The notes below the pieces were generated by a model. That model was not told the origin of the DNA, ran no database searches, and worked only from the letters and a program-made list of their open reading frames with translations. Shown one piece after another: positions 27,109 through 36,868 of a DNA stretch of 38,465 bases. Location: assembly GCA_021806235.1 (NCBI GenBank), contig JAJZXU010000005.1, positions 1 to 38,465 on the forward strand, read 5' to 3'. Source of the DNA: Thermoplasmata archaeon. GTDB taxonomy: Archaea; Thermoplasmatota; Thermoplasmata; Thermoplasmatales; Thermoplasmataceae. How positions within the stretch are numbered: position 1 is the first letter of the stretch; every line of letters begins with the position of its first letter. The position numbers were made by a program, and so were the translations under genes.

Positions 27109-28086
27109 ATGGAAAAGAAGGAAGAAAAGATTAACGAAGAAAAGAAAGTGACTATAGACGATTTACCGGGTGTGGGTGAGGCCACAGCAGAAAAATTAAG
27201 GGAAAATGGCTATGATGATATAATGACTTTAGCAGTTGCATCTCCCAAGGATCTGGCTGATATAAGTGGTATAGCCGAAGGTGCTGCAATAAAAATTATT
27301 AACGCCGCAAGAAAATACGCTGATGTTGGCAATTTTGAAACCGGAGAAGAAATATTGCAGAGAAGGAAGGAAATATTAAAATTAACAACAGGTTCTAAAG
27401 CCCTGGATACATTACTCGGTGGCGGCATTGAAACGCAGTCAATAACAGAATTTTTTGGTGAATTTGGTTCAGGCAAAACCCAGATAATGCTACAGCTTGC
27501 AGTGAATGCGACATTACCGCCTGAACAGGGGGGTATGGATGCGGATGTCTTAATAATAGATACAGAAAATACATTCAGGCCAGAGAGAATTATACAGATG
27601 GCAAGGGCAAAAAATCTGGATCCAGATGAAACCTTAAAAAGAATACACGTTGCAAGGGCATACAATGCACATCACCAGATATTACTTGCGGAAAAGGCAT
27701 CTGACGTTGCAAAAGAATTTCCAATAAAACTATTAATTGTTGATTCACTGACATCACATTTCAGATCTGAATATGTTGGTCGTGGATCTCTGGCAGAAAG
27801 GCAGCAGTTACTGAATAAACATATGCATGATTTATTAAAATTCGGTACAATATACAATGCAGTAATAGCTGTAACAAATCAGGTATCTGCAAACCCTGCA
27901 GTGTTCTTTGGTGATCCAATGACACCCATAGGTGGTAATATCGTAGGGCATACAGCAACATTCAGAATATATTTAAGAAAAGCAAAGGCAGGAAAAAGAA
28001 TAGCGAGGTTAATAGACTCACCGTACTTACCGGAGGGTGAAGCTGTTCTAATGTTAACCGAGGATGGAATAACGGACGGGACATAA
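27109..28086 (+). CDS. radA: RadA, archaeal RecA/Rad51 recombinase
   Basis: 325 residues. Helix-hairpin-helix N-terminal domain at about 15-70 ([24 protein letters not shown]), Walker [10 protein letters not shown] around 117-125, Walker [20 protein letters not shown], and the DNA-binding loop 2 region ([26 protein letters not shown]). It forms filaments on single-stranded DNA and drives strand exchange. It is directly behind gap with no space, so the two are co-transcribed from the gap promoter, an odd pairing of metabolism and repair. It converges on scpA with a gap of only four bases. Confidence 0.97.
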   Translation: MEKKEEKINEEKKVTIDDLPGVGEATAEKLRENGYDDIMTLAVASPKDLADISGIAEGAAIKIINAARKYADVGNFETGEEILQRRKEILKLTTGSKALDTLLGGGIETQSITEFFGEFGSGKTQIMLQLAVNATLPPEQGGMDADVLIIDTENTFRPERIIQMARAKNLDPDETLKRIHVARAYNAHHQILLAEKASDVAKEFPIKLLIVDSLTSHFRSEYVGRGSLAERQQLLNKHMHDLLKFGTIYNAVIAVTNQVSANPAVFFGDPMTPIGGNIVGHTATFRIYLRKAKAGKRIARLIDSPYLPEGEAVLMLTEDGITDGT

Positions 28087-28090
28087 AATT

Positions 28091-28861
28091 TTAAAATAAT
28101 TTTGTTACCATAATATCCCCATACGGTTCATTCTGTTCCATTACAATTTTACCATTTTTCTCGAGGAATAATAAATATAATAGAAATTCGCTTCTCTCAT
28201 TTTTTGTCTCTCCCCAGTAATCTTCAACATAAAATGGATTTATATATCTTTTTATTTTTTCCAGTGTCTGGTTTATGCCTTCCCCAATACTATCCTTATT
28301 GGCCTTAGATAATATATCGGTATTTATATCAAATTTTCTTTCATTTTCAATAATTTTTTCCTTTTTCTTATAAACCTTTTCCATAGCATTGAACAGTTCT
28401 ACAAGTGTTACATTTTTTATTTCCTCATGCAATACCGGCTCCCTTAAATTTATCATGTTCTTTACCTTATTTTCCTTTCCTGCTTGGTCTTTAATATATT
28501 CAAAATCTAAATTATCGTAATCCTCAGTATTTTCATTATCCTGGTTTTCTGTAACGTTCCTATTTATCATCATGAGGCTTTTTTCATACAGTATATGCCA
28601 TGCACTTGCTATTAATATGCCTGCAATTTCAAAATTGTCATTTTTTTCCCTGTAAAATAATTCTCCAAACTCCATTATATTTATTCTCCACGGGTCTATT
28701 TTACCTGTAATTACCGATTTAAATATTTTTGATACCGTTTCAGAAAATATATCCGGATAATTAGTATTTTCATCAATTTCATTTAATATATTCTCGTAAT
28801 ATGAAAAATCCTCCTCAGGATTCTGCATTATCATATTTTTTAATATATCATTTCGATTCAT
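28091..28861 (-). CDS. scpA: ScpA, kleisin partner of SMC
   Basis: 256 residues from the ATG at 28861; in-frame ATGs at 28867 and 28891 are alternatives, the longer ones running deeper into smc. The N-terminal part has FSETVSKIFKSVITGKIDPWRINIMEFGELF, the ScpA signature around the KIDPW-type block. An acidic linker follows (VTENQDNENTEDYDNLDFEY) and a C-terminal winged helix region (SEFLLYLLFLEKNGKIVMEQNEPYGDI). It bridges the SMC heads and closes the ring. The overlap of 14 bases with smc fits stoichiometric coupled translation. No ScpB gene follows. Confidence 0.85.
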   Translation of the reverse strand: MNRNDILKNMIMQNPEEDFSYYENILNEIDENTNYPDIFSETVSKIFKSVITGKIDPWRINIMEFGELFYREKNDNFEIAGILIASAWHILYEKSLMMINRNVTENQDNENTEDYDNLDFEYIKDQAGKENKVKNMINLREPVLHEEIKNVTLVELFNAMEKVYKKKEKIIENERKFDINTDILSKANKDSIGEGINQTLEKIKRYINPFYVEDYWGETKNERSEFLLYLLFLEKNGKIVMEQNEPYGDIMVTKLF

Positions 28862-31800
28862 TGACATCATCTTTTTTAGTCTTTTCATCAAGACTTTTTT
28901 CTACTATCTCTGTGTTTCCCTTTTTATCCGTCGTTACACCTATTATATTATCTGCAAATTTTGACACTGCTCCCTTTAAAGATACCATTACTATCTGTGA
29001 TTCCCTGGAACTTTCCCTGAATAATCCACCCACATGCTCTGCATTATTACCATCCAGAAACATATCAACCTCATCAAGGTAATATAAGGGCGATGGATTT
29101 TTTATCTGGAATGATAAAATCAATGCCAGAACTGCAAGGCTTTTCTCCCCACCGCTTAGGGCATCTATTTTTATCATGTACTCTCCCTTGGGTTTGGCCT
29201 TTATATAAATTTCGGAATTTAAAGGATCATTTCTATCCGTTATTTCCAGATTCGCTTCGCCACCATTGGACAGTCTTGAATATACGATATGTAGCTGCTC
29301 GTTTATGCTATCGAATAAATCTATAAATGCATTTTTTTCATCCTCTATAATCTTATTCTGCAGTTCTATTAGGCTATTCTTTTCGTTTATCAACGTGTCA
29401 TATTTGTTTTTATTATCTGTATATTTTTCATACTGTATATCATATTCATCTATTGCCTTCTGATTTATTGGGCCAAGGTCCTCTATCTTTTTATAATTTG
29501 ATTCTATTCTATTTTTTATCTCATTTATACTCATTTTAAACTCTTTTAATTCGTATTTATTATTAACAATTTCCTCATCAATTACATCCAGCTGCGATGC
29601 CAGGTTCTCTATTTTTGTTCCCATTGTTGCCATTATCATATTATTTGAGTTTATATCATCCTCATTTTTCCTTATTTTATTTAATAACTCATCGTACTCA
29701 TCTTTCAGTTCAAGTTTTTTATTGTATAAATCCCTTGATCTTGAATCTATTTCATATTCTTTATCCTTATAATTCTGCAATTCTGCGGATAAATCATTTA
29801 TACTCTTGTTATAATTATCTATTTCATTATTTTTATCCTCTAATTCACTGTTATAATTATCTATTTTATTTATTAAATCATTCTTTCTCTCAATGAGATG
29901 CTTTAAATCAGTATCTATAACGGAAATATTGTTTGAATAATTTTCGGCATTTTTCCGTGCATCATTTAACTGCCCCTCCATATCCTTTTCTATTTCCATA
30001 TTTTCCGGGTTGATCTTTTTCAATTCCCGGAATATTTCATCCTTTTCTTTCTTTAAATTATACAGGTCAAGCTGAAGTTTTTTATTATCAAACTCTATAT
30101 TCTCTCTTTTATTTTTATTTTCTTCTATTTTATTTTTTAAAATTTTTACCGTTTCATCGGTATTTTTTATTGCACTTTCCGACGCTACTAATAATTCATT
30201 TGTATTTTTAAGATTGTTATTTTCTATATCCCTTTTCTTTGTTAACTCTGTTAATTGTTTAGATATTTCAGAAAGCTCACTGTTCTTCTGATTTATCTGT
30301 GGTATAATCAATGAATTTTCTTCCTCAAGGTCTGCAATTAACTTATTTATTTTATTATATAATATTTCATCATTTTTTATATAACCGCCGGTCATTGATC
30401 CTGATGGGTCCAGTATATCACCATCAAATGTTACTATTCTTACTCCCGTCATATATCTTCTCGCTTTTTCAAGGTTATCCATTAATAATGTATCACCGAA
30501 TGTATATAATATAGCCTTTTCAAATTTTTTATCATATCTTACAAAGTCCCTTATAAATCCAGTAGATTCACCTGATTTAACAAGTTCAATAGCCTTATCA
30601 TGGTCTTTTGGAATCATAATTTTATTTAATGGTATAAACGTCAACCTTCCAAGTTTTTTGTTTTTTAATATCTCTATACATTTCTGTGCTATTAAATCAT
30701 TATCCACAACTATTGAATTTAATCTCGACCCACCTGAAACTATTATAGCATTTGCATATAAATCATCATATTCTATCAAATTTTTTAACTGCCCATAAAT
30801 TCCATTTATAACACTATTTTCAATCATGTAATTTATTTCCTTAAGTGCAGGAGATGCATTCCCGCGATAATTTAACCCCCTTAATTCCTTTTCCTTTTCC
30901 CTTATTTTTATATCATTATTACTTTTCTCTGTTACCATACCGTTCAGGCTATTCCTTAAATCAACAAATCTTTTATTTATAATATTTATATTCTTATTAT
31001 AATCGTTTATATTATCATTATATGTTTCTATTTTCCATCTGTAATCCTTTATTTTCATTGTTTCGTTTTTAATAGATTCTTCATTGATAGACAGTTCCTT
31101 ATTAAATGAGGATAATTCTTCATTTAATTTATTTATATCACCATTATTATTCAGTTTATCATTTAAAACCTGTGATTCATTATCTATTTCACTTAACTTT
31201 ATATTTAATTTCTTTATTTTTTTTGAATTTTCATAGTTTTCCAGCCTGAATTTTTTTAACTCCTCCGCTATTCTATTAACTGCATTATTCGCCGTTTTAA
31301 AATACGTTTCATAATTCTTTTTTTCCTTATTCTTTTTATTTATCTCCTCATCTGCAAAGGTTAAGGCATCTTTTGATGTTTTTAACCTTATTTCCGTATT
31401 TGTTATCAGTTCCCTATCATTTTTTAGTTTTGTATTTAATTCCGCTATTGTTATATTTACCCTTTCTATATTTTTCCTTATGCCCAGTATTTCTGATCCA
31501 CCGAGTTCATTTAATTTTTTTTCTATTTCATTAATATTATTATTTATATCAGTTTTATTTTCAATCAATTTATCATTGTTTTTCTTCATCTCATCTATTT
31601 TATTTTTCAAATTTTCTATATTTTTATTGTAAATCTCTATTTCATTTTCAATTCTATGCTTATCCTTTAACTTTAAAAATAATTTCATATCATCTATTTC
31701 TGTTTTTATTTCATTATACTTTTTTGCATTTTCCCGATCTATATCAAGGCCATTTAAAACTGTATTTATTTCCTCTAAAACCGCTTCCATCCTGTTTATA

Positions 31801-32342
31801 TTTTCATTTAATCCATTTATATCATTTTTTGAGTTCTCTATCTTTTCCTTATAGCCCTCTATGCCCGCCATGGATTCAAACAATTTTCTTCTTTCGGCTC
31901 CGGACATTTTCAATATGCTATTTATATCGCCCTGCAATACAAAGCTATACGCATCTAAATATATATGAAATGAGTCTATTAATTTTGAAACCTCATTATA
32001 TTTTGATTTTTTATTGTTTATATAATAAATCGATTTATATTCCTCATTTGAATAAACTATTTCCCTTTTTAATGCGAATTTTGTACCGTCATCTGAAATA
32101 ATATTCAATGTAACATAGCACCTTTTTTTTGGTGGGTTTGATTTATGAATAAAATCGGATAATCTATCAACCCTTACGGTTTTATTTGACCTTATGCCAA
32201 GAACAAACAACATAGAATCCCCTATATTGCTTTTACCTGCACCATTAGGTCCTATTATAACTGTGAATCCCTTCCTGAGTTTTATCAGGCGTTTTTTACC
32301 GTAAGATTTAAAATTTTCCATCTCGATAGAATCCACAATCAT
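28848..32342 (-). CDS. smc: SMC, chromosome condensation ATPase
   Basis: 1164 residues, full length. Walker A GPNGAGKSNIGDS at 31-43, two long Lys/Glu/Asn-rich coiled coils, and a hinge near residues 500-640 with GIYGQLKNLIEYDD and the FDGDILDPSGSMTGGY block. The ABC signature LSGGEKSLAVLAL begins at 1062 and Walker B PLYYLDEVDMFLD lies near 1084-1096. It works with ScpA to compact and separate the chromosome. The coding sequence is unusually AT-rich with long runs of Asn, Ile and Lys codons, which is normal for coiled coils in such a genome. Confidence 0.97.
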   Translation of the reverse strand: MIVDSIEMENFKSYGKKRLIKLRKGFTVIIGPNGAGKSNIGDSMLFVLGIRSNKTVRVDRLSDFIHKSNPPKKRCYVTLNIISDDGTKFALKREIVYSNEEYKSIYYINNKKSKYNEVSKLIDSFHIYLDAYSFVLQGDINSILKMSGAERRKLFESMAGIEGYKEKIENSKNDINGLNENINRMEAVLEEINTVLNGLDIDRENAKKYNEIKTEIDDMKLFLKLKDKHRIENEIEIYNKNIENLKNKIDEMKKNNDKLIENKTDINNNINEIEKKLNELGGSEILGIRKNIERVNITIAELNTKLKNDRELITNTEIRLKTSKDALTFADEEINKKNKEKKNYETYFKTANNAVNRIAEELKKFRLENYENSKKIKKLNIKLSEIDNESQVLNDKLNNNGDINKLNEELSSFNKELSINEESIKNETMKIKDYRWKIETYNDNINDYNKNINIINKRFVDLRNSLNGMVTEKSNNDIKIREKEKELRGLNYRGNASPALKEINYMIENSVINGIYGQLKNLIEYDDLYANAIIVSGGSRLNSIVVDNDLIAQKCIEILKNKKLGRLTFIPLNKIMIPKDHDKAIELVKSGESTGFIRDFVRYDKKFEKAILYTFGDTLLMDNLEKARRYMTGVRIVTFDGDILDPSGSMTGGYIKNDEILYNKINKLIADLEEENSLIIPQINQKNSELSEISKQLTELTKKRDIENNNLKNTNELLVASESAIKNTDETVKILKNKIEENKNKRENIEFDNKKLQLDLYNLKKEKDEIFRELKKINPENMEIEKDMEGQLNDARKNAENYSNNISVIDTDLKHLIERKNDLINKIDNYNSELEDKNNEIDNYNKSINDLSAELQNYKDKEYEIDSRSRDLYNKKLELKDEYDELLNKIRKNEDDINSNNMIMATMGTKIENLASQLDVIDEEIVNNKYELKEFKMSINEIKNRIESNYKKIEDLGPINQKAIDEYDIQYEKYTDNKNKYDTLINEKNSLIELQNKIIEDEKNAFIDLFDSINEQLHIVYSRLSNGGEANLEITDRNDPLNSEIYIKAKPKGEYMIKIDALSGGEKSLAVLALILSFQIKNPSPLYYLDEVDMFLDGNNAEHVGGLFRESSRESQIVMVSLKGAVSKFADNIIGVTTDKKGNTEIVEKSLDEKTKKDDVNESK

Positions 32343-32462
32343 TGTCAGACGATAGAAAAAAGCGTATATATATTTTTCTATTCTATCCGGGGCAATTACC
32401 TTGAATTATAAAATGAGTAGTTTGATTATGTATTTTTCCTTTGATTTACGGTCAATATAAAG

Positions 32463-32472
32463 ATTTATATTG
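32463..32472 (+). promoter_or_regulatory. TATA box before the small gene at 32495
   Basis: ATTTATATTG lies 23-32 bases upstream of the ATG, the same core and position as in front of the gene at 24095. Confidence 0.5.
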
Positions 32473-32494
32473 TGGGATATAATTACAGTTTACA

Positions 32495-32818
32495 ATGACA
32501 TTGAGAGCAAAAAAAGTTGCAAGAAAGAATACAGAAAAGACTTACTACAGTATTGTGGATGAGAAGCGTGTGAATGGAAAGGTTGTACAGAAGTATATTG
32601 GATACATGGGAAAAGTGCCAAGCTCTAGGAATGAGATCAAGCCTGAGGATATTATGAAATATGTTCAGAGGCTTATGAATAAGGGCATATCACAGGAGAA
32701 TATAGATCAGATCCTCAGAAAAATAGGTATAGAATATGATACACGACCAATAACTAAAATCATTATGGAGAATGAACTGAAGATGAAGAATATAACCCTT
32801 ACGCGCACGAAACAATAA
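32495..32818 (+). CDS. Small basic protein, possibly transposase-derived
   Basis: 107 residues, strongly basic. The first half, KTYYSIVDEKRVNGKVVQKYIGYMGK, resembles the N-terminal beta region found in several DDE transposases (IS1634-like: a Y-x-x-I/L-V-E-x-x-R-x-G-K-V-x-Q pattern). The rest is two helices (NEIKPEDIMKYVQRLMNKGISQENIDQILRKIGIEYD). No DDE domain follows. Codon use is shifted to GAG, AAG, AGG and CTG compared with its neighbours, hinting at transfer. It may be a truncated transposase kept as a DNA-binding protein. It has a well-placed TATA box. Confidence 0.55.
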   Translation: MTLRAKKVARKNTEKTYYSIVDEKRVNGKVVQKYIGYMGKVPSSRNEIKPEDIMKYVQRLMNKGISQENIDQILRKIGIEYDTRPITKIIMENELKMKNITLTRTKQ

Positions 32819-32885
32819 ATAAACACCATAATTTTTATAAAAACTGATAAAATAGGAGGAAATCTAAAAGAATTTTGACGCCATA

Positions 32886-33113
32886 TTGCAGGAATTATGG
32901 AAAACAATCCTTTATACAGTTAATGAACATAGTGAATATGGTAAACCATTTATAAACGTTGTATATGACGATGATAGTCCATCGTATATAGATATTATGT
33001 TTCCAAATTGCAACTGGAATGAATGGGAGATTCTAGAAAAAGAGTTAAAAACCATGGTACATTTTATTAAAGAGAGGATAATGATAACATCTGTAAAGGG
33101 ATTGACAGAATAA
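32886..33113 (+). CDS. Unknown short protein, 75 residues or N-terminal part of a broken gene
   Basis: Frame from a TTG at 32886, with TAGGAGGA at 32853-32860 too far upstream for a good match. The sequence (VNEHSEYGKPFINVVYDDDSPSYIDIMFPNCNWNEWEILEKEL) reads like a real protein, and the frame continues upstream a few codons without an ATG. No family recognised. Just at its end a second frame opens at 33106, one base out of register, so the two may be one gene of about 180 codons split by a frameshift. Confidence 0.4.
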   Translation: MQELWKTILYTVNEHSEYGKPFINVVYDDDSPSYIDIMFPNCNWNEWEILEKELKTMVHFIKERIMITSVKGLTE

Positions 33114-33426
33114 ATATACTGGATCCCTCATTGAATATTGTGAAAATAATATTGCAGATATGAAATGTATAGGCAGGTCAAGAGAGCCCGATGATTTTAC
33201 ACATAGATGTTTTGAAAGGAAGATAGGTTGTATTGATAATGAGTCCTCCAGATTCATATCATACTTAGCAAAATACAGAGTTGTATGTGATCACCGGATT
33301 AATAATCCCACCATTTTCAACGATTATACAACTAAGATTACATTAAATATAGATAATAAGTCATTGGTAAGATCATATTATTGCTTTAATAAATTGCTAA
33401 ACGCGATAAAAGATAATTATCAATAA
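33106..33426 (+). pseudogene. Unknown reading frame, possible C-terminal part of a frameshifted gene
   Basis: Open from 33106 to a TAA at 33424-33426, with an ATG only at 33160. It contains EYCENNIADMKCIGRSREPDDFTHRCFERKIGCIDNESSR and four cysteines in its first 50 residues. It could be a small metal-binding protein or a transposase piece. No ribosome site or TATA box serves the ATG at 33160. Joined to the frame ending at 33113 it would make one protein. Confidence 0.35.
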
Positions 33427-33563
33427 TAAGAATATTATGTGTTTATATTTTCTCTATCTACTGTAATATAACAGGCCAATAAAAATTATTTATATTAAAC
33501 CCTATGTACAGTCCAATATAAAATTAACAATAACATATTTATGATAGTATAATATAATGTTTT

Positions 33564-33746
33564 ATGTATAATAAAAACGACAGTGCCACAAAAAAACAGA
33601 TATCGTTTATAAACGATTTATTAAAAAGGGACGAAGGCAATCAAAAAGTTGTTGATGATTATGTAAAATCATTGAAAAAGGGTTCTATTGAAGAATTAAG
33701 CAAAAAAGAAGCATCAGCATTACTGGATAAATTACTGAAAAAATAA
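33564..33746 (+). CDS. 60-residue protein with SATxKQ and LSxxEAS motifs
   Basis: The sequence carries SATKKQISFINDLLKR and ELSKKEASALLDKLLKK, two helices joined by a short loop. The same A-T-x-K-Q ... L-s-x-x-E-A-S pair is found as a small C-terminal module in several phage recombination and DNA-binding proteins; here it is the whole protein. TATA-like sequence precedes it in an AT-rich leader, and tyrS starts 32 bases after its stop. A DNA-related role is inference. Confidence 0.6.
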   Translation: MYNKNDSATKKQISFINDLLKRDEGNQKVVDDYVKSLKKGSIEELSKKEASALLDKLLKK

Positions 33747-33778
33747 AAATTAATAAAATAATATAACATCACCCATAA

Positions 33779-34768
33779 ATGAATAAAATTGAATTGCTTA
33801 AAAAAGGCACATCGGAAATAGTCACAGAGGCGGAATCAGAAAAATTACTGGAAGGCAATTCGAAGGCATATATAGGTTTTGAACCATCAGGATTGCCGCA
33901 TATTGCAACATTATTATGGGTAAATAAATTAAATGATCTGGTAGATTTAAATATAGATGTTACCGTTTTGCTTGCGGACTGGCATGCAATGGTAAATGAT
34001 AAATTAGATGGTGACCTAAATAAAATAATAGAAAGCGGCAACTTCTTTAAAAAAGCCATGTTGGCTTCAGGGCTAAGTGAAAGGGTTAAATTTGTATGGG
34101 CACACGACCTGGTTTCAAGCAGTGATTACTGGGGATTACTATTAAAAATCGCAAAGGCCTCCTCATTATCAAGGATAAGAAGATCACTCCCCATAATGGG
34201 CAGAACAGAGGATGATGCTGATAAGGATTTCAGCAAATATATATATCCGTTAATGCAGGTAACCGATGTTTTTTATTTAGATTCAGATTTTGCACTGGGT
34301 GGCACAGACCAGAGGCATGCATATATGCTTGCCAGGGATATAGCTGAAAAGATGGAAAGAAAGAAACCGGTTTTAATTGAGGGCCCATTAATATCAAGTT
34401 TAAAGGGAACGGGTAGAATGGATAACTTCAAAAAAATGTCAAAAAGTTCTCCGGATTCTGCAATGTTTTTAAATGATAATAACGATGATATAAAAAGAAA
34501 GATAAAAAATGCTTTCTGTCCCATGGGAATCACTGAAAATAATCCCATAATTGATATATTTAAATACATTATATTTCCATATTATAAAACCGAAATAACC
34601 ATTAACAGGCCAGAATCCCATGGAGGACCATTTACGGTTAAATCCTTTGAGGAACTTAATAAATTATATTTAAACTCAAAAATACATCCAGTGGATCTGA
34701 AAAATGCGGTAAGTGATATATTGATTGAGATAATATCACCTATAAGCATTAAATTAAAAAGTGATTAA
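33779..34768 (+). CDS. tyrS: Tyrosyl-tRNA synthetase, archaeal type
   Basis: 329 residues. YIGFEPSGLPHIAT at 31-44 contains the tyrosine-binding Tyr31 and the HIGH-like PHIA. YPLMQVTDVFYL supplies the Gln160 and Asp163 that contact the substrate tyrosine, followed by ALGGTDQRHAYMLARD. KMSKSSPDSAMFL has the KMSKS loop at about 219-223. The short C-terminal anticodon domain is typical of archaeal and eukaryotic TyrRS; the sequence does not fit TrpRS. It charges tRNA(Tyr). Its last bases overlap the GTG of the next small gene, so the two are probably co-transcribed. Confidence 0.95.
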   Translation: MNKIELLKKGTSEIVTEAESEKLLEGNSKAYIGFEPSGLPHIATLLWVNKLNDLVDLNIDVTVLLADWHAMVNDKLDGDLNKIIESGNFFKKAMLASGLSERVKFVWAHDLVSSSDYWGLLLKIAKASSLSRIRRSLPIMGRTEDDADKDFSKYIYPLMQVTDVFYLDSDFALGGTDQRHAYMLARDIAEKMERKKPVLIEGPLISSLKGTGRMDNFKKMSKSSPDSAMFLNDNNDDIKRKIKNAFCPMGITENNPIIDIFKYIIFPYYKTEITINRPESHGGPFTVKSFEELNKLYLNSKIHPVDLKNAVSDILIEIISPISIKLKSD

Positions 34769-35051
34769 ATTGCCATGGATGCCAAAAAAAGCAGTGGAAA
34801 AAAGCGTTTACAGTGCATCATTAAAGATGGAGAATAACCGTATAATAACATTAAAGACCCGTAAAAAGGATAGAACAGTCAGCATTAAGAAAATAGATAA
34901 TAGATATGAATTAACCGAGGATGGCTTTAAAAAAGAGGTTTACAGGGTAAATGATGAAAAAATGTTAAAAAAATCCCTGAAGGACCTTATAGAAATGGAA
35001 TTTCCCAGAAGCCATGAAATACTGGTTACAAATCAGGAAGATAGAAAATGA
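34761..35051 (+). CDS. Small basic unknown protein downstream of tyrS
   Basis: 96 residues from the GTG at 34761, overlapping the tyrS stop by eight bases, or 90 residues from the ATG at 34779. It is highly charged, with a predicted beta-rich core (YSASLKMENNRIITLKTRKKDRTVSIKKIDNRYELTEDGF) followed by a helix (DEKMLKKSLKDLIEMEFPRSHEILV). No cysteine motifs, signal or membrane segment. Tight linkage to tyrS suggests a translation or nucleic-acid role, but no family is recognised. It is convergent with fen, one base apart. Confidence 0.65.
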   Translation: MIKLPWMPKKAVEKSVYSASLKMENNRIITLKTRKKDRTVSIKKIDNRYELTEDGFKKEVYRVNDEKMLKKSLKDLIEMEFPRSHEILVTNQEDRK

Positions 35052-35052
35052 C

Positions 35053-36072
35053 CTAAAAGAATTTATCCAGATTTGATTGATTGGCATTTGAATAATTTTT
35101 CTCTATAGAATCCATTATGGAATTTATTCTATTTTCTGAAAATCCATGATCATTGCATAGATAACCTACGATTCCTTCCCTGTTCACCGGCTTAAATTCC
35201 AGTTTATCTATATTTTCAACAGGAGGATTTTTAAAGAAATTTTCTATTTCGTCCAGATTTTCAATGCTTTTATTTTTAACCTTTAATACATCATTTATAT
35301 TATTATATTTTTTTATCAGTGATAATGCGGTTTTTGCACCTATACCCCTTATACCTGGATTAAAATCTGTGCCTACAAGTATTCCTATATCTATCAGCTG
35401 ATCCTGTGTTATTCCATTGTAATTTAAATTTTCATCCAACTCTATTATCTCCGGGACAATATTTATAAATTTGCCGGTACCGGATATTCTTCTTCTGCCG
35501 TACATTGTAAAGTTTCTTAAAACCTTTTTTGCACCGAATAACAGACAATCATAATCCTGGGATATCGTTGAATCAACTATACCGATTTTACTCATGTATG
35601 ATGCCTGTGCCTCCCCCTCAGACGGTGCCTGAACCCACGGTATTCCCATATAATCAAGTAATTTTTTTGATTCGTTTACCACGTCATCAGTGATATAATT
35701 TATTCTCGATGATAATGATTTTATTTTTTCTGTATCATTATTTTTTATTGCAATATTTAATTCATCTATATTTTTTTCCCTTATTACCTTCCTCTCCTTC
35801 AGTGTTTCAAATTTTAAATAGAACGGTTTTCCATCAAAGGAATATACGGGTTTTATATTGTTTTCCAGCAATGTTGCTGTCCTGTAAAAAATACCTGATA
35901 AATGTGACGTTATATTTCCACCGGCATCTTTTAATGGTTCACCATTTTCTCCTCTTATACTGCTCAGAAACTGATAGATAATATTGTATGCATCTACGGA
36001 TACCACTGTTCCAGAATTTTCTTTAATGCTTGTCTTATGTTTTAACAGTATGCCAGATATGTCTACCCCCAT
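35053..36072 (-). CDS. fen: Flap endonuclease 1
   Basis: 339 residues from the ATG at 36072, giving the family start MGVDISGIL; a GTG two codons upstream would fall on the radB stop. The N-terminal nuclease block has VVSVDAYNIIYQFL and YSFDGKP, and the internal block has APSEGEAQASYMSK and SQDYDCLLFGA. The helix-hairpin-helix GTDFNPGIRGIGAKTAL follows. The last eight residues, QSNLDKFF, are a PCNA-binding PIP box. It removes 5' flaps in Okazaki fragment maturation and repair. It follows radB by two bases in one operon. Confidence 0.96.
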   Translation of the reverse strand: MGVDISGILLKHKTSIKENSGTVVSVDAYNIIYQFLSSIRGENGEPLKDAGGNITSHLSGIFYRTATLLENNIKPVYSFDGKPFYLKFETLKERKVIREKNIDELNIAIKNNDTEKIKSLSSRINYITDDVVNESKKLLDYMGIPWVQAPSEGEAQASYMSKIGIVDSTISQDYDCLLFGAKKVLRNFTMYGRRRISGTGKFINIVPEIIELDENLNYNGITQDQLIDIGILVGTDFNPGIRGIGAKTALSLIKKYNNINDVLKVKNKSIENLDEIENFFKNPPVENIDKLEFKPVNREGIVGYLCNDHGFSENRINSIMDSIEKNYSNANQSNLDKFF

Positions 36073-36074
36073 AA

Positions 36075-36785
36075 TCACACCTTACATGATAATCCACTAT
36101 CAACTATTTTAAACTCTGTAAATGAATTTTCAGATATTGATCTATGCTTTGTTACAGTAAGTTTTCTTATTCCATTACCACCCTTATCTATTCTAAATAT
36201 CGCCTTCATTGCATGGTCTATGAAGAAGCCACCAAACGGTTCGAGTGATTTATTCTCTACATCTTCATATATTTGATTTGTTATTATAACCGGTATTCTG
36301 TATTTTGATGCGATACCTGCCAGTATATTCAACTGTTTTTCATACCCCTCCATCCTTGCAGCCAGGTCATTGCCTGTTTCCATTCTAAAAAAATTTGTGA
36401 ATGAATCAACAACTAAAAGCCCCATACTTTTATTTGAACTGTATTTTTCCTTTATCAATTTTTCTGCCTTTATAATTGCCAGATGCTGGTCATCCAGGGA
36501 TTTGACCCTGTACAGATTCATCTCCTTGAATATATCGTCATCATTACCGGCTATCTGTGAAAATCTTTCTATGGAAAATCCCTCTGTATCTATATATATT
36601 ATGGGTTTACCATTTTTTATTACAGAATATGAATATACCATTGCAATGTTGGTTTTCCCAGATCCACCCTCTCCATAAAATTCTGTAATTATTTCCGGCT
36701 CTACTCCACCACTCATTAAATCATCTATGCATTTATAGCCGCTTTGGATTTTCTCAATTTTATCTGTAAATTTAATTTTTTCCAT
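36075..36785 (-). CDS. radB: RadB, archaeal RecA-family paralog
   Basis: 236 residues, single ATPase core without the helix-hairpin-helix domain of RadA. Walker A GEGGSGKTN at 38-46, IIYIDTEGF, Walker B LLVVDSFTNFFRME, and ITNQIYEDVENKSLEPFGGFFIDH. RadB modulates recombination by RadA and Hjc. Its stop lies two bases before the fen ATG and carries part of the fen ribosome site (AAGGTGTG). An AT-rich promoter (TTTTTATATTATATAATAC on the minus strand, about 36793-36815) stands before it. Confidence 0.94.
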   Translation of the reverse strand: MEKIKFTDKIEKIQSGYKCIDDLMSGGVEPEIITEFYGEGGSGKTNIAMVYSYSVIKNGKPIIYIDTEGFSIERFSQIAGNDDDIFKEMNLYRVKSLDDQHLAIIKAEKLIKEKYSSNKSMGLLVVDSFTNFFRMETGNDLAARMEGYEKQLNILAGIASKYRIPVIITNQIYEDVENKSLEPFGGFFIDHAMKAIFRIDKGGNGIRKLTVTKHRSISENSFTEFKIVDSGLSCKV

Positions 36786-36868
36786 TTATTGTGTATTATA
36801 TAATATAAAAAAATGTTTCCTAATATTATTTAGATAAGTTATTTATAATAAATTTGCATATAACTCCA

